Source: an uncultured Opitutia bacterium (GTDB lineage Bacteria; Verrucomicrobiota; Verrucomicrobiia; Opitutales; UBA953). Taken from it: 64,000 nt of DNA. The notes beneath the pieces are model-generated. The model had not been told where the DNA came from. It searched no databases and worked only from the letters and a program-made list of their open reading frames with translations. A program made the position numbers and the translations under genes. The DNA is taken from positions 248,001-312,000 of the forward strand of contig CAIMFJ010000004.1 in the NCBI GenBank assembly GCA_903840355.1, given 5' to 3'. Each line of letters starts with the position of its first letter. Within the stretch, counting starts at the first letter, position 1. Below, one piece after another: positions 19,795-29,225 of the stretch.

Positions 19795-21444
19795 TTAGGG
19801 GAGTCGGGTTAGAAAGAGACTATTGCGATCAACCCAAAGTTCCCCAGCAGAACCACGAATTTCAATAATGAGGGTAGGGTCGGAGTCCGTGACTACGAAA
19901 TCCGTGACAATCGGCGTCCACGGCGTATCGCCCAGTAGTCCGAGATTCTTCGGGTTAACTCCTTCGCCCGAAATCCGGAAGCGAGCGCCTTTGGCGTTTT
20001 CGGCGTTACCGCTTTTGATGCCGTGCGTTTCCATTAAGCCGCCGAACTGGTAGTGGCCAGGGTCGAGCGAAAGCTGGAGTCGGAAATCGGCTCCGCCGTC
20101 AGCTCCGACTTTAAGGTAGAAACAGTCCTTCTTGGAGTGATGTTTTTCTTGGGCATCGCCCTTATCGTTAGAAGGTTGCCAGGCGTATTTATTCAAGAGG
20201 ACCTTGGTGCCCGTGGGTTCGCTTAATTGATAAGCGTCTTCGAGTTGGCGCCGCACATTGTCTAAACGATCGCGAATTTCCCGGGCAGCGTCGGCCCCGC
20301 GTTGGTCAAAGCGTTTCGACTCTTCGAGGTCGATGGGGCGGATTTTCTCTTTTAAATCGGCGGCAACTTGGATGGCCCGATTGGGCCAGTCGTATTTCCG
20401 CAGGGCTTGGTCGTAGACTTCAAAGGCCTGCCGGCGAAAACGGGCGCGAATATCTTTATTTCCCCAAATTGCATTAGGCACCATGGCTCCCGGTTGGCGG
20501 AAGACATACCAGCGAGGGTCGCCAAACATTTGGTCCATGCCATGGAGGATGAAGTAGAATTTGCCGATGGTTGGTTCTTCGTAGATTCGATAGTTATTAC
20601 GATTAAACGAATAACCGTCCCAGTGGCAGAGAACTTCTTCGAGGAAAACGTAGCGTAGGTAGGCATCGATATCGACGATGCGATTGATGCGCTGGAGGCG
20701 ACGGTCGGCTTGGGATTCTTGGCAGGCGGCGATTAGTTCGAGGAGGCGAGTTTTTTCGTTCGGATTGCCCTTGTCGCACTCTAGGTTGGGATTGATTTCA
20801 TTACAGAAACCGCCGTCGTAAATATGACCGTGGGTATCATCGAAGAAGTATTGGAGGAACTCCCCGTTAAAACCCTCTTTGAGCACATACGTCCCAAGAA
20901 CTTTATTATTCAGGGTTAGGTAAGCATGGGTGCAGCGTGATGCTGGAACGCCGGCGACGCGGGCCATTTCCCCCGCCATTTGTTCATGGAGCATCGTGCC
21001 GTCTTGCGCACAGTTATTAAACATGAACTTCGTGATGCCGTGAAAGTCTTGTTCTTTCACTTTGGCAATCCGCATGGAGAACCCGGGACGTTCGTCGTTG
21101 ATTTGCCGAAAACTTCCCGCGGACCCTTTGAGTTTTACTAAACAGTTTTCTAAAGTCGGCCCGTTTTTTTCGCGAAGGCTACACTCGACTAAGTTCCGCG
21201 GTTCGCGGGCCAGTTTATTTAGATTTTCAGGACTGATGACTAGTTGGACAATCGGCACCATGCCGCCAAACAAGGCGTCATCGTTGAGATCACCGCGGCT
21301 GGGTTTTGTCAGTGGAACGATGGCCGGTGCTGCAGGTTTAGCGTTTTGGGCTAAGATGTTACCCAAACTTAACAAACAGCATGCACCGAGAGTAAGTACT
21401 CTTTGCCACCGATAGGGCACCAGCCATGAGGGGACTAATCGCAA
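19795..21444 (-). CDS. CotH-family protein kinase, exported
   Basis: This 549-residue protein has a signal peptide ending near NILAQ and a CotH kinase-like domain over about residues 60-390. Visible motifs are VKLKGSAGSFRQ (glycine-rich, nucleotide-binding side), KFMFNNCAQDGTMLHEQMAGEMAR, LGTYVLKEGFN and ILHGMDQMFGDPRW. In the last motif, CotH kinases usually have two Asp (D-x-D); here the first is Gly. A beta-rich C-terminal domain of ~140 residues follows and looks like a carbohydrate-binding fold. The longest start is TTG; a GTG at 21420 gives an equally good signal peptide. It probably leads the CotH-VTC-DUF4956 operon. Confidence 0.82.
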   Translation of the reverse strand: MRLVPSWLVPYRWQRVLTLGACCLLSLGNILAQNAKPAAPAIVPLTKPSRGDLNDDALFGGMVPIVQLVISPENLNKLAREPRNLVECSLREKNGPTLENCLVKLKGSAGSFRQINDERPGFSMRIAKVKEQDFHGITKFMFNNCAQDGTMLHEQMAGEMARVAGVPASRCTHAYLTLNNKVLGTYVLKEGFNGEFLQYFFDDTHGHIYDGGFCNEINPNLECDKGNPNEKTRLLELIAACQESQADRRLQRINRIVDIDAYLRYVFLEEVLCHWDGYSFNRNNYRIYEEPTIGKFYFILHGMDQMFGDPRWYVFRQPGAMVPNAIWGNKDIRARFRRQAFEVYDQALRKYDWPNRAIQVAADLKEKIRPIDLEESKRFDQRGADAAREIRDRLDNVRRQLEDAYQLSEPTGTKVLLNKYAWQPSNDKGDAQEKHHSKKDCFYLKVGADGGADFRLQLSLDPGHYQFGGLMETHGIKSGNAENAKGARFRISGEGVNPKNLGLLGDTPWTPIVTDFVVTDSDPTLIIEIRGSAGELWVDRNSLFLTRLP

Positions 21445-21525
21445 AGCAGTAAGAAGTGAAAGGGTGTGACCGCCAAAAATCGTGTCAACTCCCTAGCACA
21501 TTAACAGAAAATTTTTAGGCCGTAA

Positions 21526-23274
21526 TCAGTGTCCCGCCCAGAGCCTTTGCAGACTTTCGGATAAACCACCGGGCCGGGCACGCGTGAGCCAACTTTTCTG
21601 GAAGCGTTCCGATAAGGCTTGTTGGTCGACGACAGCGAGCGTGTGCCCTTGTGCCCGGCGCAGCCCTGCCGTGGCTAAATCGACTCCCACCATTAATTCA
21701 TCCCGGACTGTCTGATCTTGAATGCGTTCTACGAGAGGACGCGCACGGTTTAAATAATCGAGAGCCGTCTTTAATTCTATGGGGCTCGTTTGTTGCACCA
21801 GCGTTGACAGCTGTGTGGGCGAGCTAGTCAAGAAATCCCAAGTTAGGCTGCGATTTCTTTGTTTAAAATTAATCTGCTCTTCGAGTTGTCCGAGATAAGT
21901 CAGGGCTTCGTAAGTCGCTTCGGCGTCCGCAGTTGAGAGTTGCCCTAAAAGTACGCAACCCGCCGTAAAATCGGGTCGATAGTTGGCAGGGTAGCACCAT
22001 GCCTGAGTGAGCCCCGCAATCATCGGCAACCAAGTCGTTGGCCAAGGTTGGTGGTAGCCTTGGTCGCCCCATGTGGTGACCAGTAAGCCTTGGGCTTGGT
22101 GTTCTTGGGCGGCGTGAATGGCTTCTTGTTGATTGGCGAGTGCGTTCTGGAGCCGTCCCGTAAAGCTTTGCCACGTGCTCGTGCCGGAAGCGATTAGGTA
22201 GGTGCGTTGTAGCGAGGCCAGCCTTCCGCATTGGGCGTTAAAAGGGTGACCGGCATCATAGCCCCACACGACGGGGATCGTCCCCGCGGGGGCTTGGTGG
22301 GCCAAGGTGAGGTCTTCTAAAAGAATATCGCCCCAGAATTGGGCCGTGTGGCCGCGGGCTTGGACGAGGTCGCAGATTTTTTGGAGGTGTTCTAAATAGA
22401 CGTGATGTTTTCCGCGTTGGGCGACCGCTTCGCGACTGAACCCTTGGCCTAACTCCCAAGGTTCATCCCCGCCGATGTTCACTTGGCGACTTTGGAAGTG
22501 GGGTAAGTAGTCGTCGAGTAAGCCCGCCACGAAATCAAGCGAGGCCTGCTGGGGACGTAACGTGCTGGGGATGGGCTTGAATTGCTGAGTGAGTGGGTGG
22601 GTCCAGCCGTTCGGGCATTCCGCTAGTTGACGGTAAGGCTCGTGTTCAAGCCAGCGTTCAAGGTGTCCAAAGGTGTTGAGGTTCGGGACGAGTTCGATGC
22701 CACGCTCCCGACAGGCTTGATCCAAGGTGTGAATTTCCTCGGCAGTGAGCGGGGAGGCGTGTTGCCAGACGATTTCATGCCCAGGCCAAGCAAACGTGTG
22801 TTCGATGTATAATTGGAATTGGTTTACTCGCAGTTGGTGGAGGGCATCGATGAATTGGAGTAATTCAGCGAGTAAGGGCACCCGACCGCGCGAAATGTCC
22901 AACATCACCCCCCGAACTTTTAAATCGGGCCCATCCGTGAGGTCTAAAAGCGGAAGGCCTTCGGGGTTTTGCGCATAAATTTGGCGTAAAGTTTGGCAGG
23001 CGTAGAGGGCTCCGGTGGCTTCGCTGACTTCGATGTGAATGCCGCTGGGTTCAATGGCCAGGTGGTAGCCTTCTGCGGGTAGACGAAGGTCTCGAATGAT
23101 TCGGCAAGGGTCGTGCCGATTTTGTTGCAGTAGCTTTTCAGCCTCGGCAACCGTGCGTGGTAAATTGGCTAAAAAAGAAGTAAGGACGTCGGCGTGGGTC
23201 GAAACGGTTAAGAAACCGCCTCTTAAGGTGAGTTCTCTGGGTCGGGGGAAGATTTTGGGAGCCACTGAACGCAT
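21526..23274 (-). CDS. Glycoside hydrolase family 20 (beta-N-acetylhexosaminidase-like)
   Basis: This 582-residue enzyme is predicted to remove terminal N-acetylhexosamines. It has the small alpha/beta domain (residues ~1-115, YHLAIEPSGIHIE) and then a TIM barrel with GVMLDISRGRVP, NLNTFGHLERW and the catalytic Asp270-Glu271 pair in NIGGDEPWELGQ. No signal peptide is visible at the N-terminus, so a cytoplasmic role is suggested. The C-terminal ~110 residues are helical. It is divergent from the large haem protein gene with 121 bases between. Confidence 0.88.
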   Translation of the reverse strand: MRSVAPKIFPRPRELTLRGGFLTVSTHADVLTSFLANLPRTVAEAEKLLQQNRHDPCRIIRDLRLPAEGYHLAIEPSGIHIEVSEATGALYACQTLRQIYAQNPEGLPLLDLTDGPDLKVRGVMLDISRGRVPLLAELLQFIDALHQLRVNQFQLYIEHTFAWPGHEIVWQHASPLTAEEIHTLDQACRERGIELVPNLNTFGHLERWLEHEPYRQLAECPNGWTHPLTQQFKPIPSTLRPQQASLDFVAGLLDDYLPHFQSRQVNIGGDEPWELGQGFSREAVAQRGKHHVYLEHLQKICDLVQARGHTAQFWGDILLEDLTLAHQAPAGTIPVVWGYDAGHPFNAQCGRLASLQRTYLIASGTSTWQSFTGRLQNALANQQEAIHAAQEHQAQGLLVTTWGDQGYHQPWPTTWLPMIAGLTQAWCYPANYRPDFTAGCVLLGQLSTADAEATYEALTYLGQLEEQINFKQRNRSLTWDFLTSSPTQLSTLVQQTSPIELKTALDYLNRARPLVERIQDQTVRDELMVGVDLATAGLRRAQGHTLAVVDQQALSERFQKSWLTRARPGGLSESLQRLWAGH

Positions 23275-23395
23275 TAAATCGATGGTTAACGCCTTAAATC
23301 AGGTCGGCAACCGCTATCCTGTCCGAAACGCTTTCCGGCTTGGAACAAAATCCCAAAGCCCTACATCATATACCTTCATACCCAAACCCTACACT

Positions 23396-26300
23396 ATGGC
23401 TCGATTAACCATCAGTGCTCTCTTGCTGACTGTCATCGCTCAGGCAGTCCCCGAGGGCTTTACGATTAAAGACTACGTGACGACGGCTCAAGAGCCTGAA
23501 CTCTACCCGACGGCTCTTTCCGCCGATCCTTCGGGAGGTATTTACATCTCCTCCGATAAAAACGGCTCGCTCGGTCACATCAAAGGTATGGGCCGCATCT
23601 TAGTTGCCCGCGACACCAAGGGTGACGGCAAGGTGGACTCGATGACGGAGTTCGTGAAAGTCGAATCTCCCCGCGGTGGTCACTTCGTCGGTGGCGTTTT
23701 CTATTTAATTCACCCGCCTTTCCTCACGGCTTACCGCGACACGAAGGGCACGGGTCATGCGGATGAAGAAATTACGTTGGTGGAAGGTTTAGGCGGTGGG
23801 ATTGAGCACCCCCGCGGCGCCGACCACACGACGAATTCTTGTCGTATGGGTATCGACGGTTGGTTGTACATCTGCGTCGGTGACTTTGGTGCGGGGATTG
23901 AAAAAGACCATGATGGTGCCAAGGGCCGCGATGGTAAGCGCGTCACGCTTTACGGCGGAGGCGTCCTCCGCATTCGCCCCGATGGTTCGGAATTAGAAAC
24001 GTATACCGAGATGACGCGTAACATTGTGGACATTGGTATCACGCCTACCTTGGACATGTTCTCCCGGGATAACACCAACGATGGTAAGGGCTGGAACACG
24101 CGCTTCCTGCACTACACCTCGCTCTCGAATCCTGGCTACCCTCGTCTCTATAAGAACTTCGAAGACGAATTGGCCCCTCCTTTGGCCGACTACGGTGGTG
24201 GGGCTGGCACGGGGATTCTTTACCTCAGCGAACCTGGCTTCCCGAAGGATTACGGCGAAACCTTGTTCTCGTGCGACTGGACCACTGGCTCACTCTACCG
24301 TCACACGTTGAAGCCTTTCGAGGCCACCTACACGATCACTCAAGAAGTTTTCCAAAAGGTGCCTCATGCTATCGACTTAGATGTCGACGGTAATTCGCGC
24401 CTCTACCTCGCTGACTGGCGTGGGGGTGGTTTCAGTTACGCTGGTAAGGGCAAGCAAGTGGGTTTGATTCAATTGATTGAGCCCGTGGGCACGAAGCGTG
24501 CTCAGTACGTCGACGTTAATAAAGTCGCTGATGCTGACCTCGTGAAGCTCTTGGCTTCCGATAGTACGGTTCAGCGTTTAGAAGCCTCGCGTTGCATCAT
24601 CGACGGCAAGAAGAAGGACTTGGCTCCTGCTGTCTTGGCCTTGGCTCAAGATACCAATCAACACCTCTACCACCGCGTGGCTGCCGTTTTCACTTACAAG
24701 CAATTGCTTGGCAAGGAGTCGACCCCCGGCTTGGTGGATTTGGTGAAGTCGGAAGGCGTGCGCGAGTTTGCCCTGCGTGCCCTCGCCGATCGTTTGTCTG
24801 AACTCCAAGGCGTGCCTACGCAGCCTTTCGTGGATGCGTTATCGGATCCCAATCCTCGCGTGCGCTTGCAAGGCCTCGTGGGCCTTTCGCGCTTAGGGGC
24901 TAAAGATGCCGCCGCTAAAATTATCGAAGTCGCCGCCACTTGGCCTACCGATGAATCGAAGTTGAAGCAAGGTGAGCACTACCGCCTTACCCACACCGCC
25001 GTGAATGCATTAATTCGCATCGGCAATGTGCAAGCGGCCTTAGATGCCCTCGCTTCCCCCGAGAAGCGTTACATCGCAACGCGCGTGTTGCAGGCTTGGC
25101 ATACGCCCGAGACCGTCAATGGCTTGATTGCCTTGAGCTCGAAGGGCGACGAAGGTCAGCGGGCTGCTTGTATTAAAGCCTTGGCTCGTCTGTATAACGT
25201 TGAGAAGCCTTGGAACTACAAGGATTGGTGGAGCACCCGTCCGGATGACCGTGGGCCTTATTTCAACCCCGTGGAGTGGGAAATGACGCCTGTCATTAAG
25301 AAGGCGATTGAAGCGGCTTACCCCACCTTGTCGGCTTCGTTGCGTCTCTCGATGTTGGAATTATTGGCGAAGAACCGGATTCCTGTCACTGATCTGAAGC
25401 TCGAAGGCATCGATGCGATTCGCTTAGCGATTGCTTCGACTAACTTACGTCCTGCCGACATCGCCTTGTTGAAAGACGCGGCCCTGTCTGCAAATCGTCC
25501 CTGGAAGGATCGTTTTGATTCTTACAAGGCTTTGGAAAAAGCCGAAAACGAAGCTGGCCTCGAAGCCCGCGTGAACGTGCTTGCTGGTTGGCTTAAGGAC
25601 AAGTCCTTGCCTGTTGCTGCAACGCAAGCGGTTAACGACTTCGTGAACGATGGTCAGCGTGGCTCTGAAGTCGGCAAGCTCCGCAAGTTGGCGAACCGTG
25701 CCGAAGACTCCGCTGCCCGGATTATTTGGCGTTCGTTGCTGACCGTGCTCATCAGCCCGCTCAGCAAGGAAGCGAATAAGAAACTCGTCCAAGCGGAAAT
25801 CGACAAGAATCCGCGCGACATTGGTTTCTTCGAAGCGATTACGGACATGGAGTTGCCTGGTTTTGATAAGGCGATCGATACCGCGATTGCTGGTGACAAC
25901 ACCATCCTCATCAATGCGGCTAAGGCCGCTCGTGCCGCAGGTCAGCAAGCCGCTGCTCGCGCTGGCAAGAAGATTGGGGCGCTCTCCTTGGCAGATGCCA
26001 CGGCCGCTGGTATGAAGTCGGTGGGTAATGCTAAACTCGGCCAGAAGCTCTTCACCCGCCAAGGTTGCGTGGCTTGCCACAGCATCGACCTCAGTGCGGA
26101 ACAAAAAGGTCCTTACCTCGGTTCGGCGGGTGCTAAGTTCCCTCGCGAATACTTGGTCGAGTCGGTCTTGCTTCCTAGCAAGGTTGTGGCTCAAGGCTTC
26201 CAAACGGTAGTCTTCGAGATGAACGACGATTCGCAACAAATGGGCTTCGTGACCGGTGAAGCGGATGGGATTATTTCCCTGCGCAACATTGCGGGTCAGA

Positions 26301-26446
26301 CCTCGAAGTTGAAGCGTGCCGAAGTTCGTCACGAGAAGCACCTGCCTCAGTCCATGATGCCCGAAGGTTTGGCCGCGGGTCTGACGGTCGAAGAATTCTC
26401 GGCCTTGATCGACTACTTGATGTCGCTCAAAGCCATCGGTGGCTAA
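23396..26446 (+). CDS. Verrucomicrobium/Pirellula-type membrane-bound dehydrogenase with HEAT repeats and haem c site
   Basis: This 1016-residue exported protein starts with a signal peptide (MARLTISALLLTVIAQA). An N-terminal beta-propeller dehydrogenase domain follows (residues ~20-360, with DTKGDGKVDSMTEF, HPRGADHTTNSCRMG and LDVDGNSRLYLADWRGGG). HEAT-like helical repeats span ~370-860. The C-terminal haem domain has RQGCVACHS near residue 890 and a conserved end VEEFSALIDYLMSL. This is the domain order of the large family found in planctomycetes and verrucomicrobia. Substrate and electron acceptor are unknown. The frame extends upstream, but the ATG at 23396 opens the signal peptide. A terminator follows. 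Confidence 0.92.
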   Translation: MARLTISALLLTVIAQAVPEGFTIKDYVTTAQEPELYPTALSADPSGGIYISSDKNGSLGHIKGMGRILVARDTKGDGKVDSMTEFVKVESPRGGHFVGGVFYLIHPPFLTAYRDTKGTGHADEEITLVEGLGGGIEHPRGADHTTNSCRMGIDGWLYICVGDFGAGIEKDHDGAKGRDGKRVTLYGGGVLRIRPDGSELETYTEMTRNIVDIGITPTLDMFSRDNTNDGKGWNTRFLHYTSLSNPGYPRLYKNFEDELAPPLADYGGGAGTGILYLSEPGFPKDYGETLFSCDWTTGSLYRHTLKPFEATYTITQEVFQKVPHAIDLDVDGNSRLYLADWRGGGFSYAGKGKQVGLIQLIEPVGTKRAQYVDVNKVADADLVKLLASDSTVQRLEASRCIIDGKKKDLAPAVLALAQDTNQHLYHRVAAVFTYKQLLGKESTPGLVDLVKSEGVREFALRALADRLSELQGVPTQPFVDALSDPNPRVRLQGLVGLSRLGAKDAAAKIIEVAATWPTDESKLKQGEHYRLTHTAVNALIRIGNVQAALDALASPEKRYIATRVLQAWHTPETVNGLIALSSKGDEGQRAACIKALARLYNVEKPWNYKDWWSTRPDDRGPYFNPVEWEMTPVIKKAIEAAYPTLSASLRLSMLELLAKNRIPVTDLKLEGIDAIRLAIASTNLRPADIALLKDAALSANRPWKDRFDSYKALEKAENEAGLEARVNVLAGWLKDKSLPVAATQAVNDFVNDGQRGSEVGKLRKLANRAEDSAARIIWRSLLTVLISPLSKEANKKLVQAEIDKNPRDIGFFEAITDMELPGFDKAIDTAIAGDNTILINAAKAARAAGQQAAARAGKKIGALSLADATAAGMKSVGNAKLGQKLFTRQGCVACHSIDLSAEQKGPYLGSAGAKFPREYLVESVLLPSKVVAQGFQTVVFEMNDDSQQMGFVTGEADGIISLRNIAGQTSKLKRAEVRHEKHLPQSMMPEGLAAGLTVEEFSALIDYLMSLKAIGG

Positions 26447-26468
26447 GGCTTAGTTACAGCTTTTTATC

Positions 26469-26496
26469 AAAAGGGCGCCTTCGGGTGCCCTTTTTT
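26469..26496 (+). terminator. Rho-independent terminator after the haem dehydrogenase
   Basis: AAAAGGGCGCC (26469-26479) pairs with GGTGCCCTTTT (26484-26494) with one G-U around a TTCG tetraloop, followed by more T. It lies 22 bases past the stop codon. Confidence 0.9.
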
Positions 26497-26552
26497 GTGC
26501 CTAAGTGGGTCTTATGACGCATCTTCCTATTGGGATAAGTTGATGGATACTT

Positions 26553-26584
26553 GCGTAATAAGGGAAAACGATTTTGGTTTACGC
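26553..26584 (+). promoter_or_regulatory. Possible structured leader of metK
   Basis: GCGTAA (26553-26558) and TTACGC (26579-26584) are complementary, with AAAA/TTTT (26565-26568, 26572-26575) pairing inside. The element ends four bases before the metK ATG. It does not match any SAM or SAH riboswitch consensus that I can recall, so it is listed only as a possible structure near a gene often controlled by SAM. Confidence 0.2.
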
Positions 26585-26588
26585 TCCT

Positions 26589-27773
26589 ATGGCAAGTTCC
26601 GTCCCCTATACCTTTTCCTCCGAGTCGGTGGGCGAAGGTCACCCTGACAAAGTCGCCGATGGTATCTCCGACTCCATCCTCGATGCCTGCTTAGCCCAGG
26701 ACCCGAAGTCTCGCGTGGCTTGTGAGACGTTGGTGAAAAGCGACCACGTGGTCATCGCGGGTGAATTGACGACCAAGGCGAAGCTGAATTTCGAAGAAAT
26801 CATTCGCGGGGCGATTCGCGAAATTGGTTATGTGAACGACGACGATGTGTTTCACGCCGACAAGGTATTTATTACGAATCTTTTGACGAAGCAGTCTCCC
26901 GATATTGCTCAAGGGGTCGATGAGCGTAAGGCCGAAGGGAAGAAGCACGCCAAGATGGGTGCGGGTGACCAAGGAATCATGTTTGGTTTTGCGACTAAAG
27001 AAACGCCCGAGCTGATGCCTGCTCCCGTGATGTTTGCCCACCGCTTAAACCGTAAACTCGCCGCTTTGCGAAAATCCGGAGCGCGTGGCACGGAGTGGAT
27101 TCGTCCTGATTGTAAGTCACAAGTGGCAGTGCGTTACAACGCCCAGCATCAATTAGAAGCGATTGATAATGTCGTGATTTCCACGCAACACACGGCTGAT
27201 GTTAGCCACCGAGAGATTTCCCGTTTCTGTATCGAAAATGTGATCAAGGAAGTCCTCCCAGCTAAATACCTGCATGCGAAGACGGAGTTTCTCATCAATC
27301 CTACGGGACGTTTCGTTGTAGGTGGTCCACAAGGAGATTGTGGTTTAACCGGCCGGAAAATTATCGTCGATTCTTACGGCGGGATGGGTCGTCACGGGGG
27401 TGGTGCCTTCTCGGGTAAGGATCCGACCAAGGTCGATCGTTCGGCTGCTTACATGGCACGCTGGGTCGCCAAGCACATCGTGGCTTCGGGCGTTGCTGAG
27501 CGCTGTGAATTACAAGTGGCTTATGCTATCGGCCACCCCGAGCCGACGAGTTTACACTTAAATACTTTTGGCACCGCCGTGCTGACCGAAGCGCAGATTC
27601 TGGCCGCGGTCCAAAAAGTCTTCCGCTTTAACCCGGCAGAAATCATTCAACAACTCGACCTGCGTCGCCCGATTTACCGTCAAAGCACGCATTATGGTCA
27701 CTTTGGTAAGCAAGGTTTGCCCTGGGAAGTTACCAGTCGCCTCGCCGCCTTCAAAAAAGCCCTCCAAAAATAA
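26589..27773 (+). CDS. metK: S-adenosylmethionine synthetase
   Basis: This 394-residue enzyme makes S-adenosylmethionine from methionine and ATP. Hallmarks are [17 protein letters not shown] at the N-terminus, [32 protein letters not shown] and [19 protein letters not shown] (substrate and phosphate binding). I chose the ATG at 26589 (MASSVPYTF); the frame also allows a TTG five codons earlier. ahcY follows four bases after the stop, so synthesis of SAM and removal of S-adenosylhomocysteine are almost certainly co-expressed. Confidence 0.97.
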   Translation: MASSVPYTFSSESVGEGHPDKVADGISDSILDACLAQDPKSRVACETLVKSDHVVIAGELTTKAKLNFEEIIRGAIREIGYVNDDDVFHADKVFITNLLTKQSPDIAQGVDERKAEGKKHAKMGAGDQGIMFGFATKETPELMPAPVMFAHRLNRKLAALRKSGARGTEWIRPDCKSQVAVRYNAQHQLEAIDNVVISTQHTADVSHREISRFCIENVIKEVLPAKYLHAKTEFLINPTGRFVVGGPQGDCGLTGRKIIVDSYGGMGRHGGGAFSGKDPTKVDRSAAYMARWVAKHIVASGVAERCELQVAYAIGHPEPTSLHLNTFGTAVLTEAQILAAVQKVFRFNPAEIIQQLDLRRPIYRQSTHYGHFGKQGLPWEVTSRLAAFKKALQK

Positions 27774-27777
27774 TTTT

Positions 27778-29217
27778 ATGTCCAAGAAGAAATCACTGCG
27801 TCGTACGGGTAAAGCCCAAGACTTCAAAGTTGCTGATATCAGCTTAGCCGCCTGGGGTCGCAAAGAACTCCAAGTCGCAGAGCATGAAATGCCCGGCTTG
27901 ATGGCCTTGCGCGAGAAGTATGGCAAGAAGCAGCCCTTGAAGGGCGTGCGTATTGCTGGCTCGTTGCACATGACGATTCAAACCGCCGTGCTGATTGAAA
28001 CGTTAGCCGCCCTTGGTGCTGATGTGCGCTGGGCCTCGTGCAATATTTTCTCCACGCAAAATCACGCTGCCGCGGCGATTGCCGAGGCAGGCGTGCCAGT
28101 GTTCGCTTGGAAGGGCGAAACGTTAGAAGAGTATTGGGAATGCACGATGCGAGCCTTGACCTGGCCTAACGGCGCCGGTCCGGAACTCATCGTTGATGAT
28201 GGTGGCGATGCCACGTTGCTGATTCATAAAGGCTACGAACTGGAGAACGGCTCGAAGTGGGTCCATACGAAGTCGGACTCGGAAGAAGAACAGATTATTA
28301 AGAACCTTTTGAAGAAGGTCGCCAAAGAGCGTCCTGGCCATTGGCACCGCGTCGTTGCCGATTGGAAGGGTGTTTCGGAAGAAACGACCACGGGCGTTAA
28401 GCGTCTCTACCGCATGTTGGAAGAAGGCGCACTTTTAGTGCCCGCGGTGAATGTCAACGACACAGCGACGAAGTCGAAGTTTGATAACCTCTACGGCTGC
28501 CGCGAATCGTTGGTCGATGGTATTAAGCGTGCCACCGACGTCATGGTGGCGGGTAAAGTCGCCTTGGTGGTGGGTTATGGTGACGTGGGTAAGGGCTCGG
28601 CCCAATCGCTCCGTGGTTTAGGCGCGACGGTGCAGATTGCCGAAATTGATCCGATCTGTGCCCTCCAAGCGGTGATGGAAGGCTATCGCGTGGTGACGGT
28701 AGAAGAAACTTTAGGGAAGACGGACATTTACGTCACTGCCACCGGCAACCGCGATATCATCACGCTAGAGCATCTGTGTAAGATGAAGGACCAAGCGATT
28801 GTTTGTAACATCGGGCACTTTGATAACGAAATCCAAGTGACACGCTTGAATGCGTATAAGGGTGTGAAGAAAGATACCATTAAGCCACAGGTTGATCGTT
28901 ACACCTTTAAGGACGGTCGCCAGTTATACCTCCTCGCTGAAGGGCGTTTAGTGAACTTGGGTTGTGCCACGGGCCACCCAAGTTTTGTGATGTCGACTTC
29001 GTTTACGAATCAAGTTTTAGCGCAAATCATGCTTTGGGAAAATCGGGCGCAGGCCAAGCCCAGTGTCTCCTTGTTGCCCAAACACTTGGACGAAGAGGTC
29101 GCCCGCCTGCACCTCGGCAAGATTGGCGCAAAGCTTACCAAATTAACGAAGGAGCAAGCCGCTTATATCGGTGTGTCTCCGAATGGTCCGTTCAAAACGG
29201 ATAATTATCGTTACTAA
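27778..29217 (+). CDS. ahcY: Adenosylhomocysteinase
   Basis: This 479-residue NAD-dependent enzyme splits S-adenosylhomocysteine into homocysteine and adenosine. It has [13 protein letters not shown], the catalytic [15 protein letters not shown] region, the Rossmann motif [20 protein letters not shown] and the conserved C-terminus KTDNYRY. An insertion of ~40 residues near position 150-190 ([17 protein letters not shown]) is typical of the longer bacterial and plant-type form. The ATG lies four bases after metK; the frame also runs back inside metK but the internal start has the right N-terminus. Confidence 0.97.
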   Translation: MSKKKSLRRTGKAQDFKVADISLAAWGRKELQVAEHEMPGLMALREKYGKKQPLKGVRIAGSLHMTIQTAVLIETLAALGADVRWASCNIFSTQNHAAAAIAEAGVPVFAWKGETLEEYWECTMRALTWPNGAGPELIVDDGGDATLLIHKGYELENGSKWVHTKSDSEEEQIIKNLLKKVAKERPGHWHRVVADWKGVSEETTTGVKRLYRMLEEGALLVPAVNVNDTATKSKFDNLYGCRESLVDGIKRATDVMVAGKVALVVGYGDVGKGSAQSLRGLGATVQIAEIDPICALQAVMEGYRVVTVEETLGKTDIYVTATGNRDIITLEHLCKMKDQAIVCNIGHFDNEIQVTRLNAYKGVKKDTIKPQVDRYTFKDGRQLYLLAEGRLVNLGCATGHPSFVMSTSFTNQVLAQIMLWENRAQAKPSVSLLPKHLDEEVARLHLGKIGAKLTKLTKEQAAYIGVSPNGPFKTDNYRY

Positions 29218-29225
29218 GGTTCGGC

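Noticed and set aside
23340-23374. Sigma-70-type promoter (TTGGAA and TATACC) before the haem dehydrogenase
   Set aside because: The spacer is about 23 bases, too long for a credible -35/-10 pair.
25445-26341. Long open frame (298 codons) on the minus strand inside the haem dehydrogenase gene
   Set aside because: It is antisense to a well-supported gene, has no recognisable motif and reflects codon bias of the real frame.
26500-26588. Known SAM or SAH riboswitch upstream of metK
   Set aside because: The conserved cores of these classes that I can recall are not present; only a short inverted repeat is seen.
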